From: Coniella vitis
Taxonomy: Eukaryota > Ascomycota > Sordariomycetes > Diaporthales > Schizoparmaceae
Direction: 5' to 3'
DNA: 64,000 nt
NCBI GenBank assembly: GCA_011317545.1
Contig: WUJK01000005.1
Span: forward strand, 1,612,001 to 1,676,000
Positions 10,241 through 23,500 of this stretch are shown here, one piece after another (within the stretch, counting starts at the first letter, position 1; the number at the start of each line of letters is the position of its first letter). The notes under the pieces were generated by a model. The model did not search any database and had not been told where the DNA came from. It saw nothing but the letters and a program-made list of their open reading frames with translations. A program made the translations under genes and the position numbers.

Positions 10241-13200
10241 TTATGTGCATAGTACTATGTACGCACTGAAGAAGCGGATCAAATGCACGAATCATTAATT
10301 CTAGGCCTTGTTCAAGAAAATACACTATAAGGTCCTACGACTCCTGCTTGTTATTTGAAGAAAGTGTCCTCCCATTCAACCACGCAAGATTCAGGTCCTA
10401 GGAGTTGATATTGGAATTTCAGCTAATGGTATCATTTGAGCTTAGGTCCCTAGGAGCTCAACTACTGGGTCATGGTCTGCCGATCAGTAGTAGTATCTAA
10501 ACACCATGTTTATGGTCTTGACTTGCATTATATGTGTAATTGAATTGACTTATACAATATTCAAATAATGTAAAGAAATGTTTCTAATTGTGAACGACAG
10601 TGTTCCAGTATTCATATGTACAAGTCCCATGCAAAGCTTGTGTTTGAATACAACCCCAGCTTATGCCATAGGTCAGTTTGAGTATCGTAATTTAATACTC
10701 GTTAAACAGTTATATCTAAATGAAGGAGGGTGGCGGATATGTGCCATACTATAGTAACTCAGAAGACATTAACACATGTTCCCATCTTCATTGCCCTACT
10801 ACTGGAACATAAACGTTCTGAACCGGAGTTCGCCTAAGCATTTATGCTCAAAGGGTTTCTACTACTGAATATGAGGCCATTTCCTCCAGAAGCTTACAGC
10901 ATCCGATCAATATCGAATGGTGTTGGATGTGCTTCTTACATACCTACGTGTGGGTCCAAAGGGTTCTTCTGTACTGCTCGATGATTGTTGTTTAAGTAAA
11001 GAGAATGTACTTCATATGAAATGCATCCCTCCTTTCTGATATATTTAACAGGCTTGGTCCATAAGCCGGCTTATGTACGACCGTCGCCAGTACTATTGTC
11101 GATATTCCACCGAATGGGATGTACATAGAACGTTTTCTTACCCCAGGAATGACCAAAATAACCCGTGTTCAAGTATTCTATTGTCCGCTGTGAATTTACT
11201 TTGTTACAGATCAACTTCCTGCTTCAATACATTAAATTCGTTCTTCCTGAAGGATGTCCAGATGTACACCAACACAAACTGATTTTGAAGACAGCTTTCT
11301 GGAGCTGTCCCTTCTGCTGCTAGATATTTATTTTGATTTCAGTAAACCTCAAGCTTCGAAGTACATATTAGCCGTATGCGCCTAACGTAACTACGTTTAA
11401 ATTATCATCATAAAAATAGCTTACCATACTGCTTAAGGTAAGAATGCAATAAGTCTAATTGTATAAACACATCGCCTAGGACTCACTAAGTCTGTGAATG
11501 CTATATATATTTGACTCTCTCAGCTACTTCTGTCCATGTCTTTACCGAGTCAATCGCCGGCTCCAATAGCGGCATCTGCTTTTGATACTACCGCGATCTC
11601 TGAACCACGTGCCTCCCTCAGATACTAAAAGCGGAAATCCAGAGGTAAGGTCATGCTGGGAGAAGGTGAGGAGCAAAGCATATCTTGATATTAAGAATTA
11701 AAGTCATGCATTGGCTGCTTATCATGACATTGATATTTTGCGGAAGCTGAGCAGATGGGTACTGGTTAGGCGCTGTTTTAGAGGTATGGACTTGCTTTAA
11801 TCAGCCAAAAGTAGGACCCGATAGTGCTGGTACGGTACATGGCCTTTGAGAAACATGGCATTATAGTAAAGTGCAGAACATGTCCACAAATGCATAGCCC
11901 ACCGGTAGACCAATGTCAACTTAACCACTGTAATTCTACGAACTCCAAACACCTTCCCAAGTCTAAGCCAAGTCATAATGAACTTGAGGTCTTCTGGTAT
12001 TAAAGAAGGACCTCTAGGTGGCTCAGCGGCGGTCTATAAGTTTCACAATACCCTACACTCTTCAAGTTTTAGCATATAACAGACCCTCGAGATCTATGCT
12101 TCGGGATGTTGCAATTAAATGCATTCCATGAACCACGAATCCATTAAGCAGAGTGAGCTTTGGGTAGATGGATCGTAGTTCTAGAGGGTATGTAGGACTC
12201 AAGCACTTGCTCCGAGAGCAAGACGAACTCAAGCCTACTGGCCGATCCTACACTTACGTCGATGATATTTGGCGGAATAACCTCGACTTATGCCCGACTC
12301 GAATACTGACACGGTACTAACGGGATGAGGAGTATTTCACTTCGTTTTCTCAATGATAGACTTGTCAGCGGGCGAAGGAACTTGCGATCTGAGCATGCAA
12401 CTACCCATCATCATACTCAATAAGATATGGAGGTTTGAACGGATTGAGATTTGCCCGATTTTCTGACTGGCCAATCTGCCACGGTTGGAATACACTTATA
12501 GGTACATGAGCACTGCGATTTTCTTCTGTTCCGTTATCAATTAATGCTAACATTCAGCGATATTCGAGGCTAAAATCTATTTAGACCATGCTACTGCTTG
12601 TTGGACTTCAGAAATTGATTCAGAATCCATGATCAGGAGTTTATAGAGAAACCTGGTTAGTACCTATAAATTACACTGCGCTTGACTATGAATAGCTTTT
12701 TGCCCTGCCTTATTGTCCTGCTCTTTATGTTTCAATTAATATCTGCAGTCGAATGCCATACCATTGTGCCATGAAGCCGAAATTTGAACCCACTAAAGCC
12801 TAGTACTCACCATTCGATGTTATTCCCTCAATGTTGACAGAGCGCATGTACAGTCGTCTCCCTTCGCACTTATATTGGTGAGCGGTACCTTGAGTCTTCT
12901 TTTTTTTATATATATATATATAGAAAAACCCAGATAGAATATCTTGAAGAGTAGTTTATACACACTGAATATTAGTTCAGTTAGATATTGTGAGTGTCAT
13001 TCGGCTTCGAATATCACGAATGAAATGCTGGAAATGATTCTGGTCTAGACACTTGACCTTAAAGAACCCATTTTTGGATTGGAATTTGGGAATTGAATCT
13101 TGGCACACGTCATAGACTAAACTATATCTTTCTATACTACACAAGTGTAACATAACACTATGGTTTACAACATTCCAAGATCAGTTGTCCAGACAGTCAT

Positions 13201-13650
13201 GAAGGCAATCTTGACGAGTGGCCAGGTGATGGCAAGGGTGAACTTTGATATTCCAGTCCCAAACCCTAACCCTCGCGGCTCCTCTACCCATGCACAACTT
13301 CCAACCTCAAGCCTTACTGTGCGATTGATGACCTTCTACGCCCTCGACTCGATAAGCCTTGGGATATGGGCCATGACCACAACTCAACTTCTCTACATAT
13401 GGGGGTGTAGTCTCGGATCTCAAATTTCACCCAACATTATTTGTACCTGGCCCTTATGAATGTAACAAGGTAACAAACACATTAGTTCCCCTGAAGCCTC
13501 GCGCCGCTGCTTCCAGGGCCGTTCAGTAGGTTCACTTTGATCTTTAAACATAATCCCGACCTAGTGGGTTGACAATTATGCCAAAAAGGTTTGCTGAATT
13601 TGGATTGATCTGTCGACTATGCTCCCTAGTGCATTAGGATAAGGCTGAGT
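10241..13650. other. AT-rich gene-free block, probably decayed repetitive DNA
   Basis: Across about 3.4 kb the base composition shifts visibly towards A+T compared with the flanking genes, and stop codons are dense in all six frames; the longest frame is about 99 codons (13160-13459) and resembles nothing. It has an (AT)n tract near 12907-12923 and a TACTATGTA motif at 10253-10261. This is what repeat-induced point mutation leaves of old transposons in ascomycetes, but I could not recognise a transposase, reverse transcriptase, LTR pair or terminal inverted repeat. The RIP origin is inference. Confidence 0.5.
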
Positions 13651-16600
13651 CTATTGACCCCTAAGACCTTAGGAAGTGGCCTCCACGGGTTGGCCTGGCA
13701 AAGTCAACTGCCAGAGGTTTTCTGCTTGTCCATTTCGATATCGTGCAACTTTGAGTTCGGGGCGACGTGTTACATGGTAGCCCATTCCTGGTGGGTTCGT
13801 TTGTCAGCATGCGTTGGCAGCGGGCACATCTGAGCGGTGGCCAGTGCTTGATGAGTACGCATGCTGACCAGCGAAGCAGTAACATCATATGCAGAGCCGT
13901 TGGTTGTAACGACGGACACCTGTCACATGCTAGGCCTGGGCTGGCCCGCGATTCCGGATAAGAGTATGGAGGGTCAGCACAGCGGAGCAAATGGCTTTCG
14001 TTGTGCCCGAACAGCGACTGCTGAGGACTGGGTGGTGAATGTCTGTTCGGTGTGTAGTGTTCCGAAGAGAGATTCAGTCTCGAAGAGGAATGGGACGAAG
14101 AGCCGAGTGGTCCGTGGCAGTCTGGCCGAGATCCAGTATCTTTAGATACGCTGTCGTCAGAGCTGCATGACTGGACGGAAAGGGAAGGGGAGACCTGGGT
14201 GAAGCTTGGGGGGACGGGCGGGGATGGGGGGGGGGGGGCTGGCACTGAACCAAAGGCCTCGAGTTGCACCCTGGAGATATTGCGCAAGGTCGAATATAGA
14301 TAGGATTTGTGGGTTCCTTGAGATGGAGATAGTCGATGAAGAAATCCGCGTCCCGATTCGCATTTGTAAGCTGAATGCTGAGATGAGTCCTGGAACCTGA
14401 GGGTTGCCTGATATGTTGCGCATGAATACCGTTGCGATATAAAAGAGAGGACAAAACAGGAGTACCTAGGTACTTTAAAGGACAAGCCTCTTTTGACAAT
14501 CACCTGCCTGGGTAGGTATGCACGATGGATCTCCATTCACCCAGTCAATGTATTATCATAGCATGCTTTTTTCCGTTTGTGGCTCGTGCCTCTTTCCTAT
14601 CGTACCCTTGTGCTCGTACACCCTCGTAGCGCAGTTCCGGAGGCGTGCCTTCCTATTTCAAAAGCGCGAACCTCGAATTACTCATGCCCATTTTGGTTGC
14701 GGCAAGACTGAGTTTCAGCAGGACAGGCACCCGTGCCTTTGCTTTTCACCACAAATTCGCCCTCCTTCACAGCCACCCATCCCTCTCAGCATTCGGCGCG
14801 CGGCAGCCATGATGACTCTGCATCGACCTCCCTTCGCATTATGCTGTTTGCATAGCGTAGCACCTGAACCCCCCAGCTATCCTTTGACAGGCCAGCGCCG
14901 AAGTAACTTGCAGCCTCCCTCTCAGCAGCGCCGACAAAAAGGCGGCCTCCCTGTCTGATTGTACTACATAGCAACGAGCCAACATTTTCCATCCCGTCCA
15001 CGTCCGTTCACGTTCATCCACGTTCATCAAGCCACTTGCCGTGTTTGTGGAACAGCAAGCCTTTTGCTGTTCAATTTCTCTAAGCCATGGACCCGTGGAA
15101 CAGAAGGACTCGGCTCGTCATCCGACTAGACAGCCTTACAAATCCCGTGGCTGTCCCACGGCCATGTCTGTTTCACCCTTGGCATTGCGGACTATAGGCG
15201 GAAAAATGGCAGTTGAGCAGAGATGACAAAACCCCGGTTGTTGCGTGCTATTTGCGGTTCGCGGTATGGCAGACCAACTGAACCATTGCTTTCGGCCTGT
15301 GGGCTGTGGAAATTATGCTTATACGCACGCACGCACTCATGCTCGCACGCAACCAGAAGCAGGCAAGCATGATCGATACCGACGCCCGCTGTAGCACGGT
15401 GTCACAAGAAAAGCCGAGCAAGGCAAATGGAAGCTAATAAGTTGCTCCAGGCGCAGGTTAAGGCCAGACACAGCAGTCGAGGCTGGCAAGAATACCACCT
15501 TGTGCGAGCCACATCACGCCATAAACGTACCTGAGCAAAGCAAGCACGGGCCGAATCCTTGAGGGCGAGCGAGCTTGATTGCGTCTCGTCGTGCAGTCCG
15601 CACAAACACTCGTCGAAGTAGCGTGTCGCCGTATCTGGTTACCCGCAAGCTCTCAAACGAATAAACAAATAAGTGGATCGAGGAATGGACGTGCCTGGCT
15701 TGCCTTGTCTGGGGTCAACGACGTGTCTACTGATGCGATTGCTTATCACTGAAGACTCTTGCGCTGCTGCACGTATCGACTGATGGGGCATTGTCGATAT
15801 TGATATCGAGCAGCCATCCACGTGATGGTGGCAGCAGTATTGCACGAGCAAGGCGGCACATGGGTGCCTGCAGATGGCCGAAGCCCACGAGTAAAGAACA
15901 AATGCAAACACGCAGCACACGACAAAAGCCAAGCATATTGCATGCAGACAACCCTTGCTGCCTTGTATCAGATGAGCTTTCGGCCGAACATTGCTGCAAC
16001 TGTGGTGATTGGCGGAAGATCTCGGGTCAAAAAAGCCCAGGAATAGGGGGCCTCACGGTGAAATCTAGGTCCAGATTCCCGTGGCCCTTGGCCCCACGTT
16101 TTCTTCCCCAACCCGCTGGGAGTCTGGTCTGACTGGGGAAAATGGCTGGGGAACTTTTTACTGGGGCCGGAGGGGCCTTGTTACCCCGCGGTGGCATTAC
16201 AACTACCATAGTACAGGCTCTACAAGCTGCCTTCGGCCTGCTCCCAGGCATCACAGATGCGCGAGTCTGCAACCAGTGGCCCTGAAGGCATCATGGGTTT
16301 GTAATCTTGCCGTGAGGCTCCTCACAGCAATGGAAGCACGCCTCAGCCCTTACATAGCACTCATCGACTGCTGTGAGGATTGAAGACGCCTAGAAGAGAA
16401 ACACGCGGTGGACAAGCAGCAGCAAGTCCATCCTTACGGCTCAGCCCCTAGACGTGCTCTGGCCCATCACAAGCAACAAATTCACCCGCAGAGGATGCTG
16501 TGGTGAGATCGTCCGGCGGGTCCCAGGATGATATAGGTGCAGGCCAACAGGCCCAACATGAGGATGTACTGCATGCACTTCCAGCAGCACAGTTGACAGC

Positions 16601-18228
16601 ATGGAAGCGGAGGAGGCTGAGAAAGCGTCCCCCACGGCGCGCGGCAATCCAATACTATGTACATAGTAGCGCCGAGTCTGCCGCGCTCCATGTGGTGGAA
16701 CAATTGACAGCCTGGGTTGCTAGTGCCTCTCTCTCCAACACATATCCAGCGCTGTCCTGTATCTTGAGCGCATCTGCATGCTCTAGACGGCAGCTGGTGC
16801 TCAGGATCTGTGCAGCAAGCCCAGCGCCCGCAGCAACCGACTGCACTGAGCTTGGAGACACAGTGATAACCGAGGACACGGTACTGCGTCGATTCCTTGT
16901 GTTCAAGAGCTCTGATCAGCTGTACAATAGGTGGTGCTTGGTACTCTAGGTGCTGCGAGAAAACCCCCCCCAGGACCCACCCTCCACCGAAGCCAGGCGG
17001 AATATTTTGGCTAGCTGCTTGGCGCTGTCAATCCTTGGCCCGGCTTGCAGAGTCGCTTCTCCACCGACTGCAACACCCGACACCGTCTTTGGCTGCGACC
17101 GCGACGACCATCCCGCGACTACTTGAACTCTACCGCGACTTGTGCTCTTTTTCTCCCTTTACCATACCACTACACCTGGCCGATCCAGGTCTCCCGCTGC
17201 CAAGTCTGGTCTGCTCGGCGAATGGCACGCGATCCGGTGTTGTTGCAGTCCATCCCTCGAGCTCATCCAAGGGCCCCATAAGCTCGCACACCCTTCTTGA
17301 ATTTTACGCACCACCAGGGGCTACCTGCAGAAGACCAGGCTGCCCCAAACTGCCTAGCAAATTGCTGCCGTCGTTGCTATTACAACAACAACTGCTGCCG
17401 CCACGTTGCGAAGCCGAGGCCTTCTCACTTCCCCGTCAACTCGACAACAGGTCATGTCTCTGCCTCGTCTGGCCTACCAAGATCTCTTGCAGCCCCTATC
17501 TACTCCGTGCCCCTGGGCCTTTGGCCAGGATTCCAAAACATAACCCTCCCCCCACAGAGATATTATCGGCGGAGCCACATACGTACATCCGCTCGCGGTG
17601 CCGCTCGCCTGGCTCCTGTGTCTACTTTATATAGGCGGCCTTGGCTTTTAAAGGCCCCTCAGGTCCCTCCTGGACCCCACCGGCATTCTTGTCTGGGGCA
17701 CACTTGTCTCTCCCATCAATCCCACAGCTCACGCAGCTTGGAGTTGCTTGGCCGTAGCGAGCCGATTTGCTCAGCGGTTGTGCCCGAGAACTTGTTCTTG
17801 TTCTACTTCTTCCAACTGCCGCACGCCAGCCTCCTCGCTACAAGTCGCCATACCACCCCCTTCCGGCCTGCCAACCCCAATCTTGGGGTCGAGGATCCCT
17901 CCTTGTCGCCCACCAGCAGCCGAGCCACACCTGACTTCAGGCTATTTGGCCATGCGCACGCGAAGTCCTAGGTCATCCGCACTTTATCAACTTGATCCGC
18001 CGACAAGTGGCTCGACGTCTGCTTCTTGTTTGGCTTGCAAAACAGTCCACCCTGCTTTCCAGATTGCCAGCCTTGGATACACGCCTTTGCCGGCATTCAC
18101 TGCGTACCTCCACCGTCTCCAGCTGCCGCCGTCGCAGCCGCACTTGTCAACACGACAAAAGAAGTGGGCGGCGTTGCCTTCCTGGAGCACTGTTCCGTCG
18201 GCAGACCTTTCAAAGGCTGGATAGATAA
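13651..18228. other. Gene-poor region and long C/T-rich leader of the quinate-repressor homologue
   Basis: No supportable gene. It has a G-run near 14226-14238, a TACCTAGGTA palindrome at 14463-14472 and a perfect 16-base palindrome at 16653-16668. From about 16950 to 18228 the plus strand is strongly C/T-rich with several overlapping proline/serine/leucine-rich frames of up to 245 codons, which look like leader sequence rather than protein. An in-frame TAA at 18226-18228 directly precedes the next gene's start. Confidence 0.5.
16653..16668. repeat. Perfect palindrome of two overlapping TACTATGTA/TACATAGTA motifs
   Basis: The 16 bases TACTATGTACATAGTA read the same on both strands. It is two copies of the dispersed 9-base motif found at about 20 sites in this window, sharing two bases. 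It lies in non-coding DNA about 1.6 kb upstream of the quinate-repressor homologue. Function unknown. Confidence 0.85.
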
Positions 18229-20538
18229 ATGATGGCGGCTGTCCAACAGTTTGAGCCTTCGCCGACACCCACGAGGCTTCACAGCATGGGCCCCGATCCA
18301 GACGTTGAAATGGATGTCAAGGCGCGGTCCCTGCCAACAATGACCACAACATCCTTTGGCAGCGGCCCGCAGCGCGGAGACACCCGCATTGTCGTTATCG
18401 TCTATGGCCCTGGACAGGAAAATATCGTGTCTGTCTTTGCAGAAGTACTTGGCAAATCGCACAGGATGATTGACGCCTTTGGAGACATTAACCCCGTAGA
18501 TCAGGATCTTGTCGTCGGCGTCTTGGCAGACAATGCAAAAATCGATGTTGCCCAAAGAGACCGGAGGCTCGTTGTGGCCATCAACGCACACTGCGTGAAT
18601 ATGGGTATGCCGCCAGACATTGCCCTATCTGCCCAGTGCGACTATGAGTTCCTCTATTCTGAGACTCCATTCTTCCGCCGCGATCTGTGCCGCTTCATTT
18701 CCTTCACACTGGGCCAGCTCAATCACCACGAAACGCTCATGGCGAAGCCCAGGACGTACTTTATTTCGACCACTTTTCCTGACGTACGAGCGGCGCTTCC
18801 CAACATTGACATCCTCACTGTGGGTGCCGATGCCGTCGAGATTCGTGTCGATCTGCTCAAGGAGCCCCTCGGTGACGGCACATTCTCGACCGTGCCCAGC
18901 TTGCGCTATGTTGGTGAGCAGGTCATGTTGCTGCGACAAAGGACTGAACTTCCCATCATTTTCACAACAAGGTGTACAAGGGAGAATGGCCGCTTTCCCA
19001 TGGACGATCCCAACTTGTACTACGAGTATTTGTACCGGGCGATACAGTGGGGCGTTGAGTACATTGACGTCGAGCTGTGGCTGCCAGAAAACATACGGAA
19101 ATCACTTTGGGAACGCAGGGGCAGCAGTCGTATCATGTCCGCCTTTCACGACTTTTCGGGGAACTTCAAGTGGCCATCGCGACGCGCTGAGGAAATCTTT
19201 GTCGAATCTCGAAAATATGCTGATATCATAAAGATGATTGCCATCATCAATGACTCCAACGAAAACTTCGAACTAGAATACTTTCGCTCCAAGATGAGAG
19301 CAGACTACCCCAATTCACCACCCTTCTCAGCTGTCAACATGGGCGAGACGGGCCAATTCTCTCGCACGCTCAACAAAGTCTTCACTCCCATCACTCATCC
19401 TCTTCTTCCTATCATCGCTGCGCCTGGACAAATGAGCGCATCCGAGATCAACCAGGCGCTCGCGCTATTAGGGCAGCTGCCGAGAAAGAGCTTTTATGGG
19501 ATCAGCAGCCCGTCCAGCCGTAGCGCAACTCCACAGGCACCATTTTACGAAAAGTGTTTCAATGAGCTGGGCCTGCCTCATCATTTTGCTGTGGTCGTAC
19601 GACAGCCCAAGGGTAATGGGTGCTTCGAAGCCTGGTGTAATCAAAAGAACTTTGGCGGTGCCTACGTCAATCCCCCAGTCTCTCTGTCTAACCTCATCAG
19701 CAACAGCCCCTTCTTTGCCTCAGTCAACGGTGGCGCCGGTCCAATCCTCAGCGAAGCTGCCAGAGTGATTGGTATGATTGATACCATCGTGGTGAGGCCA
19801 GGTGCATCTTGTCCATCGTCGGCACCCGCATCTACTCCATCCAGTCCGCGGAACGGCCACACGCGCCTCGAATCGTTGGGACATATCGCCAACGGCGGCG
19901 ATACTGGTCTCCCGCCAAACACAACCTTCATCCTCGACAACGCGACCTGGCGCGGGATTCTGAGCGCATTGACCCGCGATCTTGCTCCATCCGCCTACTT
20001 TGGCCGTGCTGCTGTAGTCCTTGCTTCATCCTCTGACGATGCAGCCAGTGCTATTTTTGCACTGAGAGCTCTTCGCGTATGCAAGGTTTACACAGTGGGA
20101 TTCAAGACGCCACCAGCGCTTGCGCAAGGTCTCAAAATCGAGCCTTTCAACTCTCTCGAATCTCTGCAACGGGCACGCATGGTAGGCGCAACAGACGACG
20201 CCGCCAGTCCGTTTGTGGTTGTTAGTGCGCTGGGGCCGGAGAAGACCAAAATTGTAGCATGGGTGGTTCGTGCGTTTGGCGGGTCAGCTGCTACATATGG
20301 AAACGCAAACTCAAGCAGTGGTACGGTCATCAAGAAGGTCTTTCTTGACCTCGCAGATGGCGGTGCTGGTGTGGTTCGCAAGGCAGATCCAGGCTCGGTA
20401 GCCGAACAGAGCGGATTCGCGGCGTATGGTGCTGCAGACACTGCAGCGTTTGCAACCGTCGATACGCTACGACTCCTGGTTGGGCAAAACGTCCCGTACA
20501 GTTTCGTCAGATTGGCAAGTGGAAGGGGATTGTACTGA
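18229..20538 (+). CDS. qutR: Quinate-pathway repressor homologue (Qa-1S/QutR type; AROM-derived domains)
   Basis: One uninterrupted frame of 769 residues; an in-frame TAA directly before the first ATG fixes the start unless an upstream exon exists. The order copies the C-terminal half of the AROM enzyme: a shortened shikimate-kinase-like region (about 53-162) with a degraded P-loop (YGPGQENI), a type I dehydroquinase-like domain (about 165-405) and a shikimate-dehydrogenase-like domain (about 415-760). Qa-1S/QutR repressors have this order and keep quinate-utilisation genes off by binding the activator. They are usually over 900 residues, so this one is short at the N-terminus. The dehydroquinase residues are present: His307 in FHDF, Lys335 in ADIIKM, Arg379 in FSRT, and APGQM. 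No quinate-catabolism gene is adjacent. Alternatives are a paralogue with another role or a residual enzyme. Confidence 0.78.
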   Translation: MMAAVQQFEPSPTPTRLHSMGPDPDVEMDVKARSLPTMTTTSFGSGPQRGDTRIVVIVYGPGQENIVSVFAEVLGKSHRMIDAFGDINPVDQDLVVGVLADNAKIDVAQRDRRLVVAINAHCVNMGMPPDIALSAQCDYEFLYSETPFFRRDLCRFISFTLGQLNHHETLMAKPRTYFISTTFPDVRAALPNIDILTVGADAVEIRVDLLKEPLGDGTFSTVPSLRYVGEQVMLLRQRTELPIIFTTRCTRENGRFPMDDPNLYYEYLYRAIQWGVEYIDVELWLPENIRKSLWERRGSSRIMSAFHDFSGNFKWPSRRAEEIFVESRKYADIIKMIAIINDSNENFELEYFRSKMRADYPNSPPFSAVNMGETGQFSRTLNKVFTPITHPLLPIIAAPGQMSASEINQALALLGQLPRKSFYGISSPSSRSATPQAPFYEKCFNELGLPHHFAVVVRQPKGNGCFEAWCNQKNFGGAYVNPPVSLSNLISNSPFFASVNGGAGPILSEAARVIGMIDTIVVRPGASCPSSAPASTPSSPRNGHTRLESLGHIANGGDTGLPPNTTFILDNATWRGILSALTRDLAPSAYFGRAAVVLASSSDDAASAIFALRALRVCKVYTVGFKTPPALAQGLKIEPFNSLESLQRARMVGATDDAASPFVVVSALGPEKTKIVAWVVRAFGGSAATYGNANSSSGTVIKKVFLDLADGGAGVVRKADPGSVAEQSGFAAYGAADTAAFATVDTLRLLVGQNVPYSFVRLASGRGLY

Positions 20539-23500
20539 AGCCTCAAACATCAGGATCAGTCGCTTCTGTAACCTACCAATTTTGTTGACAGCAGAGAGCT
20601 GCTGAAGATGATGATGCGCAGAGTGCAAGACACACTGGCAGTGCCCACATGCCGCGAATGGGGACATTGTACAGCATTTTTGCATGTAAACCTGGCAACG
20701 AACATTGCTCAAGCCCTCACCAGACTGAGTGAATCGGGTTTGAGCAAGGGCATCCAGGGCAATTGGAGGCCAGCCATACAGAATGTAACAGTGCGCATGA
20801 ACGTTCCGCCCAGAGGAGACAGACCCTCACATCCTATTTGCCCCATCCATTTCGTCCAGGTCCCAGTCGAGGGACTCTGTTAAAGTGGGATCGCTGCTGC
20901 GGCTCTCGTCTGGGGATGACCCGAAGATGGTATGTGCGGTGGGTGCCGCTCCGAAGAATCGCAACGATGCTGAACAAGGGCTAGGCCCAAAGTGGGTAGC
21001 ACAAGCCTCGGCTTTCGAGAGGAAAGAAGGGATTCCATACTATGGTATACAGAAGCAAGACCGACAAGGAATGAGGAGAATAAGGGCACAGGACGAATAC
21101 CACAAGTATCAGTGGTGTTGATTTGACAACAAAGATGGGAGAGCATAAACTCCCCGAGGCAAACACTGGTGGTAATATGTAAATGTGCATATACAGCACT
21201 TGAGAAGAAGAACAAGTTCATGACGATATCATGGGCCTTTACAAGCAAGCAAATACACGCATGAGGAGAGTGGCACACAGAGATGGAAGAGGGGGAATGG
21301 GTGTTCGTTCTATGATGGTGGAACTCCGCATATCGCTCTCGCATTCATATGGCGTTTTCGGTTAGAGGCGCCGAAGCCTTTCTAGCTGGTTTCATGTTAG
21401 GATCTGTTATTATTTTATTCTCTTTCCCTCTTTTCTTCATATAATCTCCCAATTGTTTTCCTGGTTGGTGTCTTGTTCTGCGGCACGCCACTTTTGTATG
21501 CTTGTAGTCCGTTTGTTTAGTGTGTTTCTTTTTTCTTGTTTTTCTTTTCCCCCTCTTTTTTCATGTTTTTAGCCCGTCTCTCTGGACTTAACCCAAGTTG
21601 GTATTAGCTGTTGAGCATCTTTTGGATCATGAATTACTGATCCTGCGTCGTTCTCTTCCACATATATGCTTTAGCAGGTCTTTGATTCAGCTTTGATATT
21701 TTTGAGTTTGGCGGTACCATTGAAGCCAGCTCTACCACTTACTGTTGCGGTAATAGAACCGAGCAACTTCTGACTTGTGACTGGCTGCCAATCAATAGTC
21801 GGCACTGGAGCGAACGCGGCATGAGTTCGTATATTTCGAGAGGCAAATAACTTGTAGGGAGTTCTCTGTGGATTGGAACCCCCCCCCCCAGTACGCTGCA
21901 GCAATAGAGGGTGGGGTGGAGGCGAAAAGCATTAGAGCAAGCGATTTTGGTATAGCATTGTAAGAAGCCACCGAAGGCGCCGACTGAACCGGTTGAGGCA
22001 TATTATCGGAAGAGAGGGACACACTGAAGCAAAGGATATAGAAGAAGGAGCAAAAAGAACAGGCACCAGAGGCTGGGGAACTTCCAGAAGCATCATTTGA
22101 TGCGATCTATTCACAGAGCGCAGCCGATCGGGAAAAATATCTTGGTGCGCATCGCATGCGCATCATCATCAGCCTCAACGCACAACCAGACACACCACCT
22201 AAAGGAGGATACCTGCAAAATCAAGCTTATATAGCTGGTCCGATCGGGTTAATATGCACGACAGGTACGTATCAACATCTGCGAACCATCCATACCTGGG
22301 TATAGAATCGAAAGCTGCTGGTTATGTTGGAGGTCTCAAGTGTTGTAACAAATCGAGTATCTCACGAGAGCGCAGGACAGAAAAGAAGTGGGAAAAGGTA
22401 CTTACTGCTCGCCTAATCAGCACCACCGCACTTTGCAGCGCGAACGTTTATGCGCATTCATATTTTTCTGTAATCTGCAACTCTCTGGCCTCAGTCTTTA
22501 CTAATTCGCCCATCGCCTGCACTGCTTGCTTTTACAGCAATAAGCCGTGAAGCACTCTTCTCGCGGACGAGCGGCATGCAGGCCTGAAGAATCCAAGGCA
22601 AGAGACACGCAAGAAATCTAAGCGTGCGCGAAGCGAAAGCTTGTACGACATTCCGCGAAAAACTACCTGGCATGGTTCATGACTGGGCCTGTTTGTGACC
22701 GTTGGCGATGGCGTTCTTGCGCCTTGGTTCCATTCCCACGTGCTTCCCTTGGGGGCTGTGGTGTAGGTGTGCATACGCGTAAGCCCTCGCAGCCCCCATC
22801 TTGTGTTGTTCCTTGCCTTGAGGGGAAGGGCAAGAGGCGGGCGTCATGAAGTGCGCCATGAAGTGAAACAATGGGCGGCTGCCTTTTTTGCAGCCTCGTT
22901 GTACGACGGAAGATCCTCCCCCCCCCCCGGGCACAATCTCGCAGAGGCAAAAAAAAAAAAACAAAGGATCGAGTACAAGATGACGGAAAGACTTTTTCTC
23001 TACTCTTTGCATCACCCACTGCCTAATCCGAGACATATACGTGTGATGCTGTGTTTTGTCCGCCGCATCGTGACCTTGCTTGGGCCTCTCCCAGACTGCA
23101 CCCGAGTAACATGCGCGGCTCATGTGGCACAGCATAAGGCTCGCAACCACAAAGCTCGTTTTTTTCAAAAAAGCAGTAGTAGTAGCCAGTCGTTACTAAG
23201 GCAAGGAAACCAATCTGAAAAGTGCGTAGAAGGGATTATTTGATCCAAGTGTCAGATCCAAAGAGAAAAAAAAAAAGAAAATATGAGGCAGTTGAGAGGC
23301 GTGAGCCTGCCCTGCCCTGCTTCAATCCAGCCGAATGCTATGGATTTCATGGTGGCAAAAATAACTTTGGCAACGATGGCTTGCACCTAAAGTCTTTTGG
23401 AGTGCAATATGAGCCCCGTCCCTTTCCCACGCGCAGCAAAGAATGGTAAGCCCCGTCCCCGGAGACGAAAGTGAGACGATATGCTTGCTGCTTCTTTCCA

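Noticed and set aside
13262..13273. Two CCCTAA-type telomere-like units
   Set aside because: Only two copies, within chance expectation; no array.
13661..14536. 291-codon open frame on the minus strand
   Set aside because: Rich in Ser/Pro/His/Arg with a polyproline run that comes from a G-homopolymer tract; no family resemblance, no intron structure, and overlapping frames of similar quality on both strands.
16897..18224. Several plus-strand frames of 150-245 codons before the quinate-repressor homologue
   Set aside because: They overlap in different frames in a C/T-rich leader, are Pro/Ser/Leu-rich, and an in-frame stop directly precedes the next start codon; better explained as leader.
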